A DNA stretch of 64,000 nucleotides from Pleomorphochaeta sp964545735 (GCA_964545735.1 CAZJGS010000001.1:17597-81596); one strand, 5' to 3'. Shown: positions 7,816-17,889, counted from the first letter of the stretch. Notes: a model not told the origin generated them from the sequence alone. A program made the numbers and translations.

Positions 7816-8885
7816 TGGGGAATAATTCTTTTGGTAAGATGTTATGCATTACCACTTTTGGAGAATCTCATGGCGCCGCTATAGGAGTTACTATAGATGG
7901 TCTTAGTGCTAATTTTTCACTTGATTTTGATAAAATTCAAGATGAAATGAACAGACGACGACCAGGTGGGAATAAATTTGGTACCACACGCAGTGAAAAA
8001 GATACAATCAAAGTTTTATCTGGTATTTATAAAGGCAAGGTGAGTGGAGCCCCATTAACCATTATTATTGAAAATAATAACCAATTATCAAATGATTATG
8101 GACAAATAGAAGATATTTTCAGACCCTCTCATGCTGATTTTACTTTATATAACAAATATAAAATTAGAGATCCAAGAGGTGGTGGTAGAGCTAGTGGTAG
8201 AGAAACTGCCAGTAGAGTAATAGCAGGAGCTATAGCAAAGCAATATCTTGATGTTGACAATATAAGTATTGAAGCCGCCACTGTTCAAATTGGTAATATT
8301 AAAATTGATAATACCTCTACAACTTATAATTGGAGAGATAGAATAAAAAATGATTTTTACGCACCTGATACAGAAAAAGCCAAAGAAATGGAAGCCCTTC
8401 TAAGTAAATTAAGAGAAGAAGGTGATAGTATTGGTGGAGTAATTGAATGTAGAATTAAAAACTTACCCATTGGATTAGGGGAACCCACCTTTAATAAATT
8501 TGAAGCTCAATTGGCCAAAGCCATGTTAAGCCTTGGAGCCGTTAGAGGCTTTGAAATTGGTTTAGGTTTTGCTAGTGCACAATACAAAGGTTCAGCTTTT
8601 AACGATGGAATGAATAAAAATGGGTTTTTATCAAATAATAATGGTGGTGTATTAGGTGGTGTTACAACCTCTGAAGATGTTATTTTTAGAGTTGCATTTA
8701 AACCAACGCCTTCTATTTCACTTGAACAAAATACAGTTGATAAAAACAATATAGAAAAACTTATAAAAATAAAGGGTCGCCATGATCCTTGTATCTGCCC
8801 TAGAGCCGTAGTAGTAGTAGAAGCTATGGCAGCTTTAGTAGCATTAGATTTTATTATGGAAAACGCCAGCAGGAGGCCTTTTTAA
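7815..8885 (+). CDS. aroC: Chorismate synthase
   Basis: Converts EPSP to chorismate using reduced FMN. 356 residues. Signatures: GESHGAAIG near the N-terminus, MNRRRPG with GTTRSEKD, the central GGGRASGRETASRVIAGAIA block (positions about 121-140) and RHDPCICPRAVVVVEAM near the C-terminus. The ATG at 7815 shares its A with the aroK stop; GGGAG lies about 6 nt upstream. A TTG four codons earlier is open but unnecessary. Confidence 0.96.
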   Translation: MGNNSFGKMLCITTFGESHGAAIGVTIDGLSANFSLDFDKIQDEMNRRRPGGNKFGTTRSEKDTIKVLSGIYKGKVSGAPLTIIIENNNQLSNDYGQIEDIFRPSHADFTLYNKYKIRDPRGGGRASGRETASRVIAGAIAKQYLDVDNISIEAATVQIGNIKIDNTSTTYNWRDRIKNDFYAPDTEKAKEMEALLSKLREEGDSIGGVIECRIKNLPIGLGEPTFNKFEAQLAKAMLSLGAVRGFEIGLGFASAQYKGSAFNDGMNKNGFLSNNNGGVLGGVTTSEDVIFRVAFKPTPSISLEQNTVDKNNIEKLIKIKGRHDPCICPRAVVVVEAMAALVALDFIMENASRRPF

Positions 8886-10796
8886 TTGAAAGATAGCCCG
8901 TTAATAGTACAAAGCGATAGAACTTTACTCCTAGATGTTCACCACCCTCAATTTGAGGAGTGCCGAAATGTTATTGCTGCATTTTGTGATTTAATTAAAA
9001 GTCCTGAACATGTTCACACATATTCTTTATCTCCAATTTCACTGTGGAATGCAGCCTCATGTGGAATTGTAAGTACCACAGTAATAGAAAAATTAAAACT
9101 TTGGTCAAAGTTTCCTTTGACTGATTCAATTATATTTTTTATTGATGATATTTCTTCAAGATTTGGGAAACTTGTCTTATGCGAAGATGACAGAGATGGT
9201 AAAAAGATAAATCTCCCAACAACAACCGAGAGAACCAATGATGAAATCGATGCCCAACTAAATGAATACTTAAAACAAAAAGCTCTTAATTCAAAAATTA
9301 AGAGAGAACTCTCAAAGAAAAAAAGAGATGGTATTAAATTAAGTGAAAAAGAGCAAGAACTTTTTGATTCCCTTATAATCAACAATTCAATAAAAACTGA
9401 AGAAGATAAAAAAAATAATACTCTTTTAGCTTTTGAAGAAGTCTATTTATTAAAAATAAGTGATAATTTAATTTTTAGAATTATTGATAATACTAGAGAT
9501 TTAAAAAATTCCTTATACAAAATAAGTGATGGAGTTTTTGCTCTTAGAAAGTTAGATAGAGGGGAAATCAAAGTTAAACTAATTGAATTAGGGTATCCTG
9601 TTGATGACAAAATCCCTCTTAAAAAAGGGGTTCCTATACAAGTTAGTTTAAGAGAAAAATCCTTAGCTGGAAAACCTTTTGAAATTAGAGACTATCAAAG
9701 CATAGCTGCTCAAACACTTGTAGGTGGCACCTCAGAGGGATCTGGTTATGGAACCATCGTGCTTCCTTGTGGCTCTGGTAAAACTATAATTGGTATAGAT
9801 ATCTTAACACAACTAGCAACAAGAACATTGATAATTACTACAAATGTAGCTTCTGTTCATCAATGGGTTAATGAAATAGCTGATAAAACTTCTTTAACTT
9901 ACGATGAAATAGGTGAATATACTGGTGAAAACAAAAGAGCAAGAAAAGTAACTGTTTGCACCTATCAAGTTTTGACTTGGAGACCAGATAAAGAAGGTCC
10001 TTTCCCACATTTTGAGTTATTAACAAAAGGCGAATGGGGACTTATAATATATGATGAAGTACACATGCTCCCCGCTCCTGTATTTAAAGTAACCGCAGAA
10101 CTACAAAGTTTACACAGAGTAGGTTTAACTGCAACTCTTGTTAGAGAAGACCATAAAGAAGATCAAGTATTTTCACTTGTTGGACCTAAAAGATATGATG
10201 TACCTTGGAGTGAACTTGAGCAAAGAGGCTATATAGCTGAAGCTTTTTGTAGTGAAGTGAGAATTCCACTACCTCTAGATTTAGAGGTACCCTATGCTCT
10301 TGCTAAACCACGAGAGCAATTTAAAATTGCTAGTGAAAATCCAAGAAAGCTTGAAATAGTTCACACTCTTTTAAAAAAACATGAAGGAGAATTTATTTTA
10401 ATTATTGGACAATACTTATCTCAATTAAAAATAGTTGCCAAGGAGCTAAAAACTCCAATTATTACAGGCGCTACAGCTAACAAAAAACGAGATGAATTAT
10501 ATTCAAAGTTTAGAAATGGACAAATAAAAGTTTTAGTGGTATCAAAAGTAGCCAATTTTGCTATAGACTTACCTGATGCCTCTGTAGCAATACAGTTATC
10601 AGGTACATTTGGATCGAGAGCAGAAGAAGCACAAAGACTTGGTAGAATACTTCGGCCAAAAAAAATAAGTAGTCACTTCTATTCCCTAGTAACTCAAAAT
10701 TCTAGTGAAGAAGAGTTTGCTCTTAATAGACAAAAGTTTTTAGCTGAACAAGGATATAAATATTCTATTCAAATCTATGATAAAACACAGGATTAA
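8886..10796 (+). CDS. XPB/Ssl2-type superfamily 2 DNA helicase
   Basis: 3'-5' DNA helicase/translocase related to eukaryotic XPB, probably in DNA repair. 636 residues. The N-terminal about 270 residues include a helicase-associated domain. Motif I is LPCGSGKT (about 294-301), motif II DEVH (about 388), motif III TATLVRED (about 414, including the XPB RED motif) and motif VI QRLGRILRP (about 582). The start is TTG immediately after the aroC stop, with a perfect AGGAGG 9 nt upstream. It pairs with the next gene as XPB does with a Helicase_C_3 protein in mycobacteria (Rv0861c/Rv0862c). Confidence 0.93.
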   Translation: MKDSPLIVQSDRTLLLDVHHPQFEECRNVIAAFCDLIKSPEHVHTYSLSPISLWNAASCGIVSTTVIEKLKLWSKFPLTDSIIFFIDDISSRFGKLVLCEDDRDGKKINLPTTTERTNDEIDAQLNEYLKQKALNSKIKRELSKKKRDGIKLSEKEQELFDSLIINNSIKTEEDKKNNTLLAFEEVYLLKISDNLIFRIIDNTRDLKNSLYKISDGVFALRKLDRGEIKVKLIELGYPVDDKIPLKKGVPIQVSLREKSLAGKPFEIRDYQSIAAQTLVGGTSEGSGYGTIVLPCGSGKTIIGIDILTQLATRTLIITTNVASVHQWVNEIADKTSLTYDEIGEYTGENKRARKVTVCTYQVLTWRPDKEGPFPHFELLTKGEWGLIIYDEVHMLPAPVFKVTAELQSLHRVGLTATLVREDHKEDQVFSLVGPKRYDVPWSELEQRGYIAEAFCSEVRIPLPLDLEVPYALAKPREQFKIASENPRKLEIVHTLLKKHEGEFILIIGQYLSQLKIVAKELKTPIITGATANKKRDELYSKFRNGQIKVLVVSKVANFAIDLPDASVAIQLSGTFGSRAEEAQRLGRILRPKKISSHFYSLVTQNSSEEEFALNRQKFLAEQGYKYSIQIYDKTQD

Positions 10797-10831
10797 TTCA
10801 AAAATAAAAAGTGAGGCGAAAGTCAAATAAT

Positions 10832-12865
10832 ATGAGAGAACATCCAGAATTTTTTAAAAATTGGTTAATGGGCCTAGATAATGATAAATTTTTTTACCAG
10901 GCAAGAAACTTTTTACCAGAAACAACAACTCCATTTAACCAAGAAACTGTTAGTGAAAATATGATAAGCTTTTTTCTAAATAGAGAAAAAGAAGCTGCCT
11001 TATTATCAACTATCGACAACGTTGATAGTTTATTACTTGGTATTTTTCAAATAACTGAAGGGGCAACTACAAATCAAATTCTTCAACTAATCAAACCCTT
11101 TGAAAAAAGTATAGAAAGTGAAGATAAAGAGTTTGTTTATTATTCCTATTTTGATAACAACAAACACTTAGAAGAATTTAGTTATGTTTCATTAATTGAA
11201 CATATCTCAAACTTAGCAAAGCGTCTTATTATATTAGAACTTGATAATAAATTTGTCCTGAATCCTATTTTTGGTGATAAATTAATAGCTAAAGCATCTC
11301 TTGCCCCTATTTTTGAAAACAACAGCCACCTTAGTAGTGACTTATCAACAAATGTAATTGATGGTGAATTTTTAAGAGGTTATTTGTCCATAGTTAAATT
11401 AAATCCTAAATTAACAGACTATCAAAAAAGAAACATAGTAGCTCCCCTATTCCCTTCTTACAAATGTGAAGAATTAATCCAAACTACAGAGCAAATTGAT
11501 AATTTATTAAATGAATTAGAAATATTTAAACCCTTTGATACAATTGAATACGAAATACTTCAAATGTTAATTGATTTATCTTCTTTTGATTTGGCGGTAT
11601 TATTTTTTGCTCAATCAATTGCACCATTATTTGACAACTATAAAACTGTGTTTGTATTTGCAAAAAAAGTATTGAACTACCTCAACGAAATTAAATCATT
11701 TGATGAGAAGTCCCTGGTTTTTTTACTTGAAACACAATCTATTAGATTTAGCTTAGAAAAAACTGATTCTGTAGTTGCTAATTTACTAAAATTAAATATT
11801 ATAATAAAAACAGCAACAGCTTATAAAATAAATGATTTTAAAAAAACCTATCCAACTCCTAATAATCTTATTTTTGATACAGATTTATCTGTTAAATACT
11901 TGGGATCTAGAGGTAGAAATGACATATTATGGCGTTTTGCATCCCTTTGTTCAATGGATATTCAAACCTCCTATAAACTATCAAAAGAAGATTTTAGAGA
12001 TGCTCTAGATAGTTCTATGAAAAAACAAACAATTTATGATTATATAAAAGAAAATTGTGGGGATATTGATAATTGTACAACTTTTAATTATTTAGATTTA
12101 ATTGAAAAACAGTACAGCCAATTAAGTGTTTTTGATGGTATTATTATTCAAGCTGATCAGAGGATTTCTAGAATTATTGACTCTCATCCTGAAATAAAAG
12201 AACACATAATTAAAAAATTAGCTAGTGGTGTTTATTTAATGTCTAGAGAAAAAGAAAGCCAATGGACAAATATTCTTGAAAAAGCGGGCTTAATTATTCC
12301 ACGCCGTAAAGGTGATTTGATTCAAAGTGAAACATTTTATACTAACGAGCAATGGAGACTAAGTAATAACTTTCATTTGAAAAACGATCAATTATCTATT
12401 GTACAAGCGCTTGAATCAATAGAAAAAGAATTAAATGAAGATGAATACGCTATTCTAAAAAATATAGTTAGTGATAAAATATTTAATCTAAAACCTCTTA
12501 GAACAAAAATTGAATTGATGGATTTAAAAAAATCTGAAAGACAAGATTTGATAAGCCGCTTAAGATCTTCTATGATTGTTGATGAATCACAATTGGTTGC
12601 TTCAGTTTTAGATATTGATATAAGTGCTAGTGGTTTTGAATTTAGAAGAAAAGTTAATGTTTGTAAAATGGCCGGTAAAGAAGAAAATACGGTCTTAAAA
12701 GTTACTTATTTAACTCATGAATTACTATTATTGGTAGAAAAAGTTAAAAATGAAGCTAATAATGAATATTTTGTAGTTGCAAAAAAGCTTCCTACTCTTG
12801 AAAGAGTTAGCCTACCAATAAGCAAAATTTTCAATGCTAAAATCATGAATTATATAATAAATTAA
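10832..12865 (+). CDS. XPB-associated protein (Helicase_C_3-type)
   Basis: About 677 residues, mainly helical, with no Walker motif, so not a helicase itself. The segment FDGIIIQADQRISRIIDSHPEIKEH (given here as FDGIIIQADQRISRI) near residue 430 fits the Helicase_C_3 domain that accompanies bacterial XPB. Start uncertain: GTG at 10811 is in frame but has no ribosome site; the ATG at 10832 has GAGGCG rather far upstream (about 13 nt). Its position 3' of the helicase gene and similar size to the mycobacterial partner support a shared complex; the function is unknown. Confidence 0.65.
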   Translation: MREHPEFFKNWLMGLDNDKFFYQARNFLPETTTPFNQETVSENMISFFLNREKEAALLSTIDNVDSLLLGIFQITEGATTNQILQLIKPFEKSIESEDKEFVYYSYFDNNKHLEEFSYVSLIEHISNLAKRLIILELDNKFVLNPIFGDKLIAKASLAPIFENNSHLSSDLSTNVIDGEFLRGYLSIVKLNPKLTDYQKRNIVAPLFPSYKCEELIQTTEQIDNLLNELEIFKPFDTIEYEILQMLIDLSSFDLAVLFFAQSIAPLFDNYKTVFVFAKKVLNYLNEIKSFDEKSLVFLLETQSIRFSLEKTDSVVANLLKLNIIIKTATAYKINDFKKTYPTPNNLIFDTDLSVKYLGSRGRNDILWRFASLCSMDIQTSYKLSKEDFRDALDSSMKKQTIYDYIKENCGDIDNCTTFNYLDLIEKQYSQLSVFDGIIIQADQRISRIIDSHPEIKEHIIKKLASGVYLMSREKESQWTNILEKAGLIIPRRKGDLIQSETFYTNEQWRLSNNFHLKNDQLSIVQALESIEKELNEDEYAILKNIVSDKIFNLKPLRTKIELMDLKKSERQDLISRLRSSMIVDESQLVASVLDIDISASGFEFRRKVNVCKMAGKEENTVLKVTYLTHELLLLVEKVKNEANNEYFVVAKKLPTLERVSLPISKIFNAKIMNYIIN

Positions 12866-12883
12866 AGGGGAAAATAGTAGTAT

Positions 12884-13642
12884 ATGAATATTGTAAGATT
12901 TTACTTTAAAGGGGAAACTCTTTATGGAAATTATAATTTAACAACAAAAGAAATTACTATTTATGAGGGCACACCTTTTGAAGGGTTTTTTACAACAAAT
13001 AAAAACCTTACTTTAGATCAAGTAGAAATACTGTGCCCTTGTGATTTTTCAAAAGCAATCTGCATAGGCTTAAATTATAAAGATCATGCCATTGAATTTG
13101 ATCTGCCAATCCCTGAAAGTCCTATTGTATTTTTAAAACCCTCTACAAGTGCATTAGCTCACAATAAAGTAGTAATTAAACCTGATATGTGTGAGAGACT
13201 CGACTATGAAGCAGAATTGGCCATAGTGATAAAGAAAAAAGCCAAAAATGTAAAAATAGAGGATGTTAGTGATTATATTTTAGGTTACACCTGTGCAAAT
13301 GATATTACCGCTAGAGATCTACAACCTAAAAAAGGACAATGGACTATCTCTAAAGGTTTTGATACTTTTTGCCCTTTTGGTTTTGTAATTAATACACAAT
13401 TAGATCCTAATAATTTAAAAATATCGAGTAAAGTTAATAATAAGATTATGCAAGAATCTAATACTAAAAATTTAATATTTGATGTACCTTTTTTGATTTC
13501 TTATCTTTCCTCTATCATGACTCTACTCCCTGGTGATATAATTCTTACAGGTACCCCTGGTGGTATAAGTGGAATGCAAAAAGGTGATGAAGTACAAGTC
13601 ATTATTGAAGGTCTTCCTCCTTTAATTAATACTGTAGGATAA
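12884..13642 (+). CDS. Fumarylacetoacetate hydrolase (FAH) family protein
   Basis: 252 residues with the FAH fold. Metal ligands are the two acids in RLDYEAELAIVI (about 105-116) and the aspartate in NDITARDLQ (about 145-153). CIGLNYKDHA (about 63-72) is the N-terminal signature and LLPGDIILTGTPGG (about 212-225) the C-terminal one. The family includes acylpyruvate hydrolases and oxaloacetate decarboxylase; the substrate cannot be read. Last gene of the operon, 18 nt after the XPB partner. Confidence 0.88.
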   Translation: MNIVRFYFKGETLYGNYNLTTKEITIYEGTPFEGFFTTNKNLTLDQVEILCPCDFSKAICIGLNYKDHAIEFDLPIPESPIVFLKPSTSALAHNKVVIKPDMCERLDYEAELAIVIKKKAKNVKIEDVSDYILGYTCANDITARDLQPKKGQWTISKGFDTFCPFGFVINTQLDPNNLKISSKVNNKIMQESNTKNLIFDVPFLISYLSSIMTLLPGDIILTGTPGGISGMQKGDEVQVIIEGLPPLINTVG

Positions 13643-13681
13643 AAAAAAGGCCAATTGATTATTTTCAATTGGCTTTTTTTT
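13642..13681. terminator. Bidirectional terminator
   Basis: GCCAATTGA / TCAATTGGC (13650-13658 / 13665-13673) with A run before and T run after. It serves both the FAH gene and the convergent aroDE. Confidence 0.92.
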
Positions 13682-15167
13682 ATAAGTTAATTTTTACCCA
13701 ATGCGGATAGTGATAACCGCTAAAGGCTTCAAATTGAAGCTTTCCTTGTTCAAGCAACATAGCTGAGCCATTTACTATATTACAACCCTTCTCTTGAGCC
13801 CTTTTTAATAATTTGGTATATTCTGGTTTGTAAACCAAATCATACACATAGCAAGATTTTGCAAACTCAAAATTTTCTAATAGGTCAGCATCTTCATTAG
13901 GACTCATTCCAACAATTGTTGTTTGAACAATCAAATCTGTAGTTGCTTCGAGAGATTTTATATTTTCTAATTCAATATAATTACTCATAGTTTCACTTGC
14001 TAATAACTTTGCTTTAGATAAAGTTCTATTTGCTATGGTTACTTTGACATGATGATTTTTGAGAGCCCATACTACAGCACGAGCGGCCCCTCCAGCGCCA
14101 ATTATTAAAGCACTTTTAATTTCACCATCATTAATAAATTTTTCTATTGGAGCTAAAAATCCATAATAGTCAGTGTTTGTTCCTTTCCACATTCCTTGAA
14201 TTCTCGTTACGGTATTACAAGCCCCAATTTGTTGAACTTCTCGGGTAATTTTACCCAGATAAGGTAAAACATCTCTTTTATGCGGGACTGTAACTGAAAA
14301 TCCATGAATTTTAATCAATTCAGCTAACTTAAAAAAAGTCCTAACTTTATCAACTAAAAAAGGTACATAAATTGCATTGTAATGAATTGCATCAAAACCT
14401 GGATTATGAATTTTAGGGGAAGATGTATGTAAAACAGGATTACCAATTATTCCATATACATTTGTTCTACTGTTAACTTGATCAGCTCTATATAATAATT
14501 TTAAACTTTTTGCAGATAATTGACCAGGTGCTATTTCATCTTCACTTGCAAAGCTTAGCATGGAGCCTACTCTCTTGTATAAAATTCGAGTACAAACACC
14601 ATAGTCCCCCATTCCAATAATTATTTTCTCTTTAATATCTTTTAATTCTTCATTTATTCTAAAAAGAGTAACTACATCAACTATTGTATTTGGAGTAACA
14701 GCAATTTTTGGAATATCACCTTTTTTTGCTTGTTTAGTAATCAATGAAAATAAATTAGCAGGAACTTTCTCCATATCATGAAAGGATCTAATTATTTTTA
14801 TTCCTTTTAGTTTTAATTCTGCTTCAAAATCTAACCTGGGTGAATCTTCTTCACCTTTAATTTTTAAATCAGATTTTTTTACATCTTCTTCAATATCTAC
14901 ATATGAAAAATCACCTTGTAAAACTATATCATGTAACTTTGTCATTCTCACTTTATCACTAAGGAGTGATTTTCCACCATCACATACCCGTCTAAAGGTT
15001 GCAATTGTAGGTAAAGCACATAAACGAGGAAAAATTTGAGCACTTACCAATTCACCTTCTTCAAGCAAATCTAATCGCAATTCAACCATATCAATATAAG
15101 GTTTATTTCTTTCAACTTGTTTTAGGGCACTTGTTAATGTTGTTTCTGTTGTTGTAAGGCAAATCAA
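13680..15167 (-). CDS. aroDE: Bifunctional 3-dehydroquinate dehydratase / shikimate dehydrogenase
   Basis: Third and fourth steps of the chorismate pathway in one chain of 495 residues. Residues 1-220 are a type I dehydratase: VELRLDLLE, catalytic histidine in SFHDM (about 129) and Schiff-base lysine in KIAVTP (about 154). Residues 235-495 are shikimate dehydrogenase: IGNPVLHTSSPKIHN, VTVPHKRDV with the catalytic lysine, GACNTV, GTNTDYYGF and the NADP loop GAGGAARAV. The start is TTG at 15167 with AGGAGG 9 nt upstream. The fusion order matches chlamydiae and plants. Confidence 0.95.
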   Translation of the reverse strand: MICLTTTETTLTSALKQVERNKPYIDMVELRLDLLEEGELVSAQIFPRLCALPTIATFRRVCDGGKSLLSDKVRMTKLHDIVLQGDFSYVDIEEDVKKSDLKIKGEEDSPRLDFEAELKLKGIKIIRSFHDMEKVPANLFSLITKQAKKGDIPKIAVTPNTIVDVVTLFRINEELKDIKEKIIIGMGDYGVCTRILYKRVGSMLSFASEDEIAPGQLSAKSLKLLYRADQVNSRTNVYGIIGNPVLHTSSPKIHNPGFDAIHYNAIYVPFLVDKVRTFFKLAELIKIHGFSVTVPHKRDVLPYLGKITREVQQIGACNTVTRIQGMWKGTNTDYYGFLAPIEKFINDGEIKSALIIGAGGAARAVVWALKNHHVKVTIANRTLSKAKLLASETMSNYIELENIKSLEATTDLIVQTTIVGMSPNEDADLLENFEFAKSCYVYDLVYKPEYTKLLKRAQEKGCNIVNGSAMLLEQGKLQFEAFSGYHYPHWVKINL

Positions 15168-15265
15168 TTGGGCCTTCCTCCTGTTGTCATAAAAAACGAC
15201 TATATGATAAACTCTATAATAACTGTAATAACATTACTTAGCAACACAAATACTGGAGAAAAATA

Positions 15266-17197
15266 ATGGGAACGCTTCAAGTTCAAAATATAAATTTAGC
15301 TTTTTCTGATAGAGACATATTATCAAATGTAAACTTCACCTTAAATGAAAAGTCGAGGTGTGCCTTAACCGGAGGCAACGGTAGCGGTAAAAGTACACTG
15401 TTTAAAGTAATTAACAGCGACTTACATGCAGATAGTATTAATATTTCCAAAACCAAAGGACTAAGAATATCTTATTTACCTCAAAGTGATATTGTTTTTG
15501 AAACGGATACATTGGTGGAGGAAGTTGAAAAAAGCTATCATAGATTTTATTCAATATTAAAAAATAAAAAAATTCTTGAAGAAAGATTGGAAAAAAGTAG
15601 TGAAAATGAAAACTTAGAGCCACTTCTGTTCTCTTTACACGAAATTCAGGAGCAATTATTAGAAGGTGGCTATTTTGATAGAAAAATCACCATTGAAAAA
15701 ATACTATTAGGTTTGGGCTTTAGTACTAGTGATTTTGAAAGAACTTGTAATGAATTTTCTGGTGGCTGGCAAATGAGAATTGCTCTAGCTAAGGTTCTTT
15801 TAGAAAAACCCGATATTATGCTTCTTGACGAACCAACTAACTATTTAGATATTGAAGCAAGAATTTGGCTAAAAAACTATTTAAGAGCTTATAAAGGTGG
15901 CTTAATGCTAGTAAGTCATGATCAGGGCTTTTTAGATGAAACTATTAATGAAGTTTATGAATTATTTAATGCAAAGATCACCCACTACAGTGGTAATTAC
16001 TCCTCTTATCTTAAGCAAAGAGATATAGAAATAGCCCAAAAAGAAAAATTACTAGAAAGACAATTAGCCCATATAGAAAAAACTGAGCAATTTGTTGAAA
16101 GGTTTAGATACAAAGCTTCTAAATCTAAACAAGTACAAAGCAGAATAAAACAAATAGAAAAAATTGATTTAATTGAAGTGCCCTCTCATTTAGAAAAATT
16201 GCACTTTACCTTTCCAAAAGCACCACATAGTGGAAATGATGTATTAAAAGTAAAATCCCTAACCAAATGTTATGGGGACATAGAAATATTTAAAGATTTA
16301 AACTTCTTGGTTTCAAAAAATGACAGGATTGCTGTAACTGGTAGAAATGGTGAAGGTAAAAGTACACTATTAAGAATGCTATGCAATCGTGATAAAGAAT
16401 TTAGCGGAGAAATTGTTGAAGGATCCAATGTTGAAATAGGATATTTCGCACAAGATACAGAAAAAACTTTAAATGCTAACAACAGCGTATTTGAAGAATT
16501 AGAAACTGTATCAAATATTGATCAACTACCTTTATTAAGAAATTATTTAGGTGCTTTCCTATTTAAAGGTGATGATGTATTTAAAAGTATTGGAGTATTG
16601 AGTGGAGGAGAAAGAAGCCGCTTAGCGCTGTTAAAAATACTTATGCACCCAGTTAACCTTTTAATACTGGATGAGCCCACAAACCACTTAGATATCAATG
16701 CAAAAGAAATGTTAATCAAAGCACTAAACCATTATAATGGAACTATGATATTTGTTAGCCACGATACTTATTTTATTGAACATTTAGCAACCAGAATATT
16801 ATACTTGAGTGAAGAAAAGCCAACGTTCTTTGAAGGTGATTATAATTATTTTAAATATAAACTGGAAGAAAAAGAAAAATATCAAGACGAACAAGAGATA
16901 GAAAATGATGATAAAATTGAGTCAAAAGGTTCTTTAAATTACAAAGCTCAACGAGAAAGAACAAATAAAATAAATAAACTAAACAAAGACAATCAAAAGA
17001 TATTAGAAAAAAATGAAAAGATAACACAATCCATAAAAAAACTTGAAGATCAAATGAGTAAAATAGAAATTTACTCCAATGCAGAAAAAATAAATAAAGT
17101 TATTGAAGGAAAAAGCATTTATCAAAATAAATTAGATAAGAATGAAGAATTGTGGCTACAAAATGAAGAAGAATTACTAGAATTATCGGATAATTAA
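15266..17197 (+). CDS. ABC-F family ATPase
   Basis: Soluble duplicated ABC ATPase without membrane domain; ABC-F proteins act on the ribosome (translation factors or resistance proteins). 643 residues. First Walker A GGNGSGKST (about 36-44), signature FSGGWQMR, Walker B DEPTNYLD; a charged linker about 240-310; second Walker A GRNGEGKST (about 359), signature LSGGERSR, Walker B DEPTNHLD. The C-terminal about 90 residues form a coiled coil. This layout fits the Uup/YdiF branch. GGAG precedes the ATG, and maf follows after 8 nt. Confidence 0.92.
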   Translation: MGTLQVQNINLAFSDRDILSNVNFTLNEKSRCALTGGNGSGKSTLFKVINSDLHADSINISKTKGLRISYLPQSDIVFETDTLVEEVEKSYHRFYSILKNKKILEERLEKSSENENLEPLLFSLHEIQEQLLEGGYFDRKITIEKILLGLGFSTSDFERTCNEFSGGWQMRIALAKVLLEKPDIMLLDEPTNYLDIEARIWLKNYLRAYKGGLMLVSHDQGFLDETINEVYELFNAKITHYSGNYSSYLKQRDIEIAQKEKLLERQLAHIEKTEQFVERFRYKASKSKQVQSRIKQIEKIDLIEVPSHLEKLHFTFPKAPHSGNDVLKVKSLTKCYGDIEIFKDLNFLVSKNDRIAVTGRNGEGKSTLLRMLCNRDKEFSGEIVEGSNVEIGYFAQDTEKTLNANNSVFEELETVSNIDQLPLLRNYLGAFLFKGDDVFKSIGVLSGGERSRLALLKILMHPVNLLILDEPTNHLDINAKEMLIKALNHYNGTMIFVSHDTYFIEHLATRILYLSEEKPTFFEGDYNYFKYKLEEKEKYQDEQEIENDDKIESKGSLNYKAQRERTNKINKLNKDNQKILEKNEKITQSIKKLEDQMSKIEIYSNAEKINKVIEGKSIYQNKLDKNEELWLQNEEELLELSDN

Positions 17198-17205
17198 GGA
17201 AAAAT

Positions 17206-17769
17206 ATGAAAAAGATTATTCTCGCATCCAACTCAAAAGCTAGATTAAAATTGCTACAAGATAGTGGATATGAAGTTGTTTCTCAAGCCACAGATATAGA
17301 TGAAATATCTACTCTAAGTGAACCTCATGATATAGTTGAGGATTTAGCATTACAAAAATTGAATGCTTATATAAAAAGCTTTGGAAAGCCAACCTCCTCA
17401 GTCGTCTTAGCCGCAGATACAATGATATTTTTTGAAAATAGATTAATTGGTAAGGCTAACACAGAAAAGGAAGCGTACAACACCTTAAAACTACTAAGTA
17501 ATAGTTTACATCAAATATATTCATCCTATGCCCTATATATTCCTGAGTTTGGAATAAAAAGTGGATATGATGTTGTTGATATAAATTTTAAAAGTTTATC
17601 TGATTTAACCATAATGACTTACCTAGCTTGTGGAGAGTGGAAAGGAGCTGCAGGCTCTTATAGAATTCAAGGAAAGGGAAAGGCTTTAATTGAGCGAATA
17701 AATGGCGAATTTAGCATCGCAGTGGGGTTGCCACTCAAGGCTATTTCTGCTTTAATTGAATTATCTTAA
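17206..17769 (+). CDS. maf: Maf-like nucleoside triphosphate pyrophosphatase
   Basis: Hydrolyses non-canonical or free NTPs to NMP and pyrophosphate. 187 residues. LASNSKARLKLL at the N-terminus, central AADTMIF with the catalytic aspartate, GKANTEKEA, and GAAGSYRIQGKG near residue 145, all in family order. 8 nt after the ABC-F gene. Confidence 0.92.
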   Translation: MKKIILASNSKARLKLLQDSGYEVVSQATDIDEISTLSEPHDIVEDLALQKLNAYIKSFGKPTSSVVLAADTMIFFENRLIGKANTEKEAYNTLKLLSNSLHQIYSSYALYIPEFGIKSGYDVVDINFKSLSDLTIMTYLACGEWKGAAGSYRIQGKGKALIERINGEFSIAVGLPLKAISALIELS

Positions 17770-17889
17770 TCATTTAATGATTAGGAAATTTCCGCCCCTT
17801 GCGGGTGAGATATATACGAAGGGTGACAACCTTGCCAAAAACAAAGAGCGTTTAAGCATGTTTTGTTGTCAGATATAGGAGAGGATAAT
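17770..17889 (+). promoter_or_regulatory. rpsB leader with possible pseudoknot (S2 autoregulation candidate)
   Basis: The 120 nt before rpsB hold a CCGC/GCGG hairpin (about 17792-17804) and an AAGG/CCTT hairpin whose loop and 3' side contain TGACAAC (17824-17830). That string is the exact complement of GTTGTCA at 17865-17871, just before the ribosome site AGGAGAGG. Together they could form a pseudoknot controlling access to the start. Autoregulation by S2 is known in other bacteria; here it is inferred. Confidence 0.4.

Noticed and set aside
9014..9385. 123-codon frame on the minus strand
   Set aside because: Shadow of the XPB helicase gene; leucine/serine-rich with no ribosome site.
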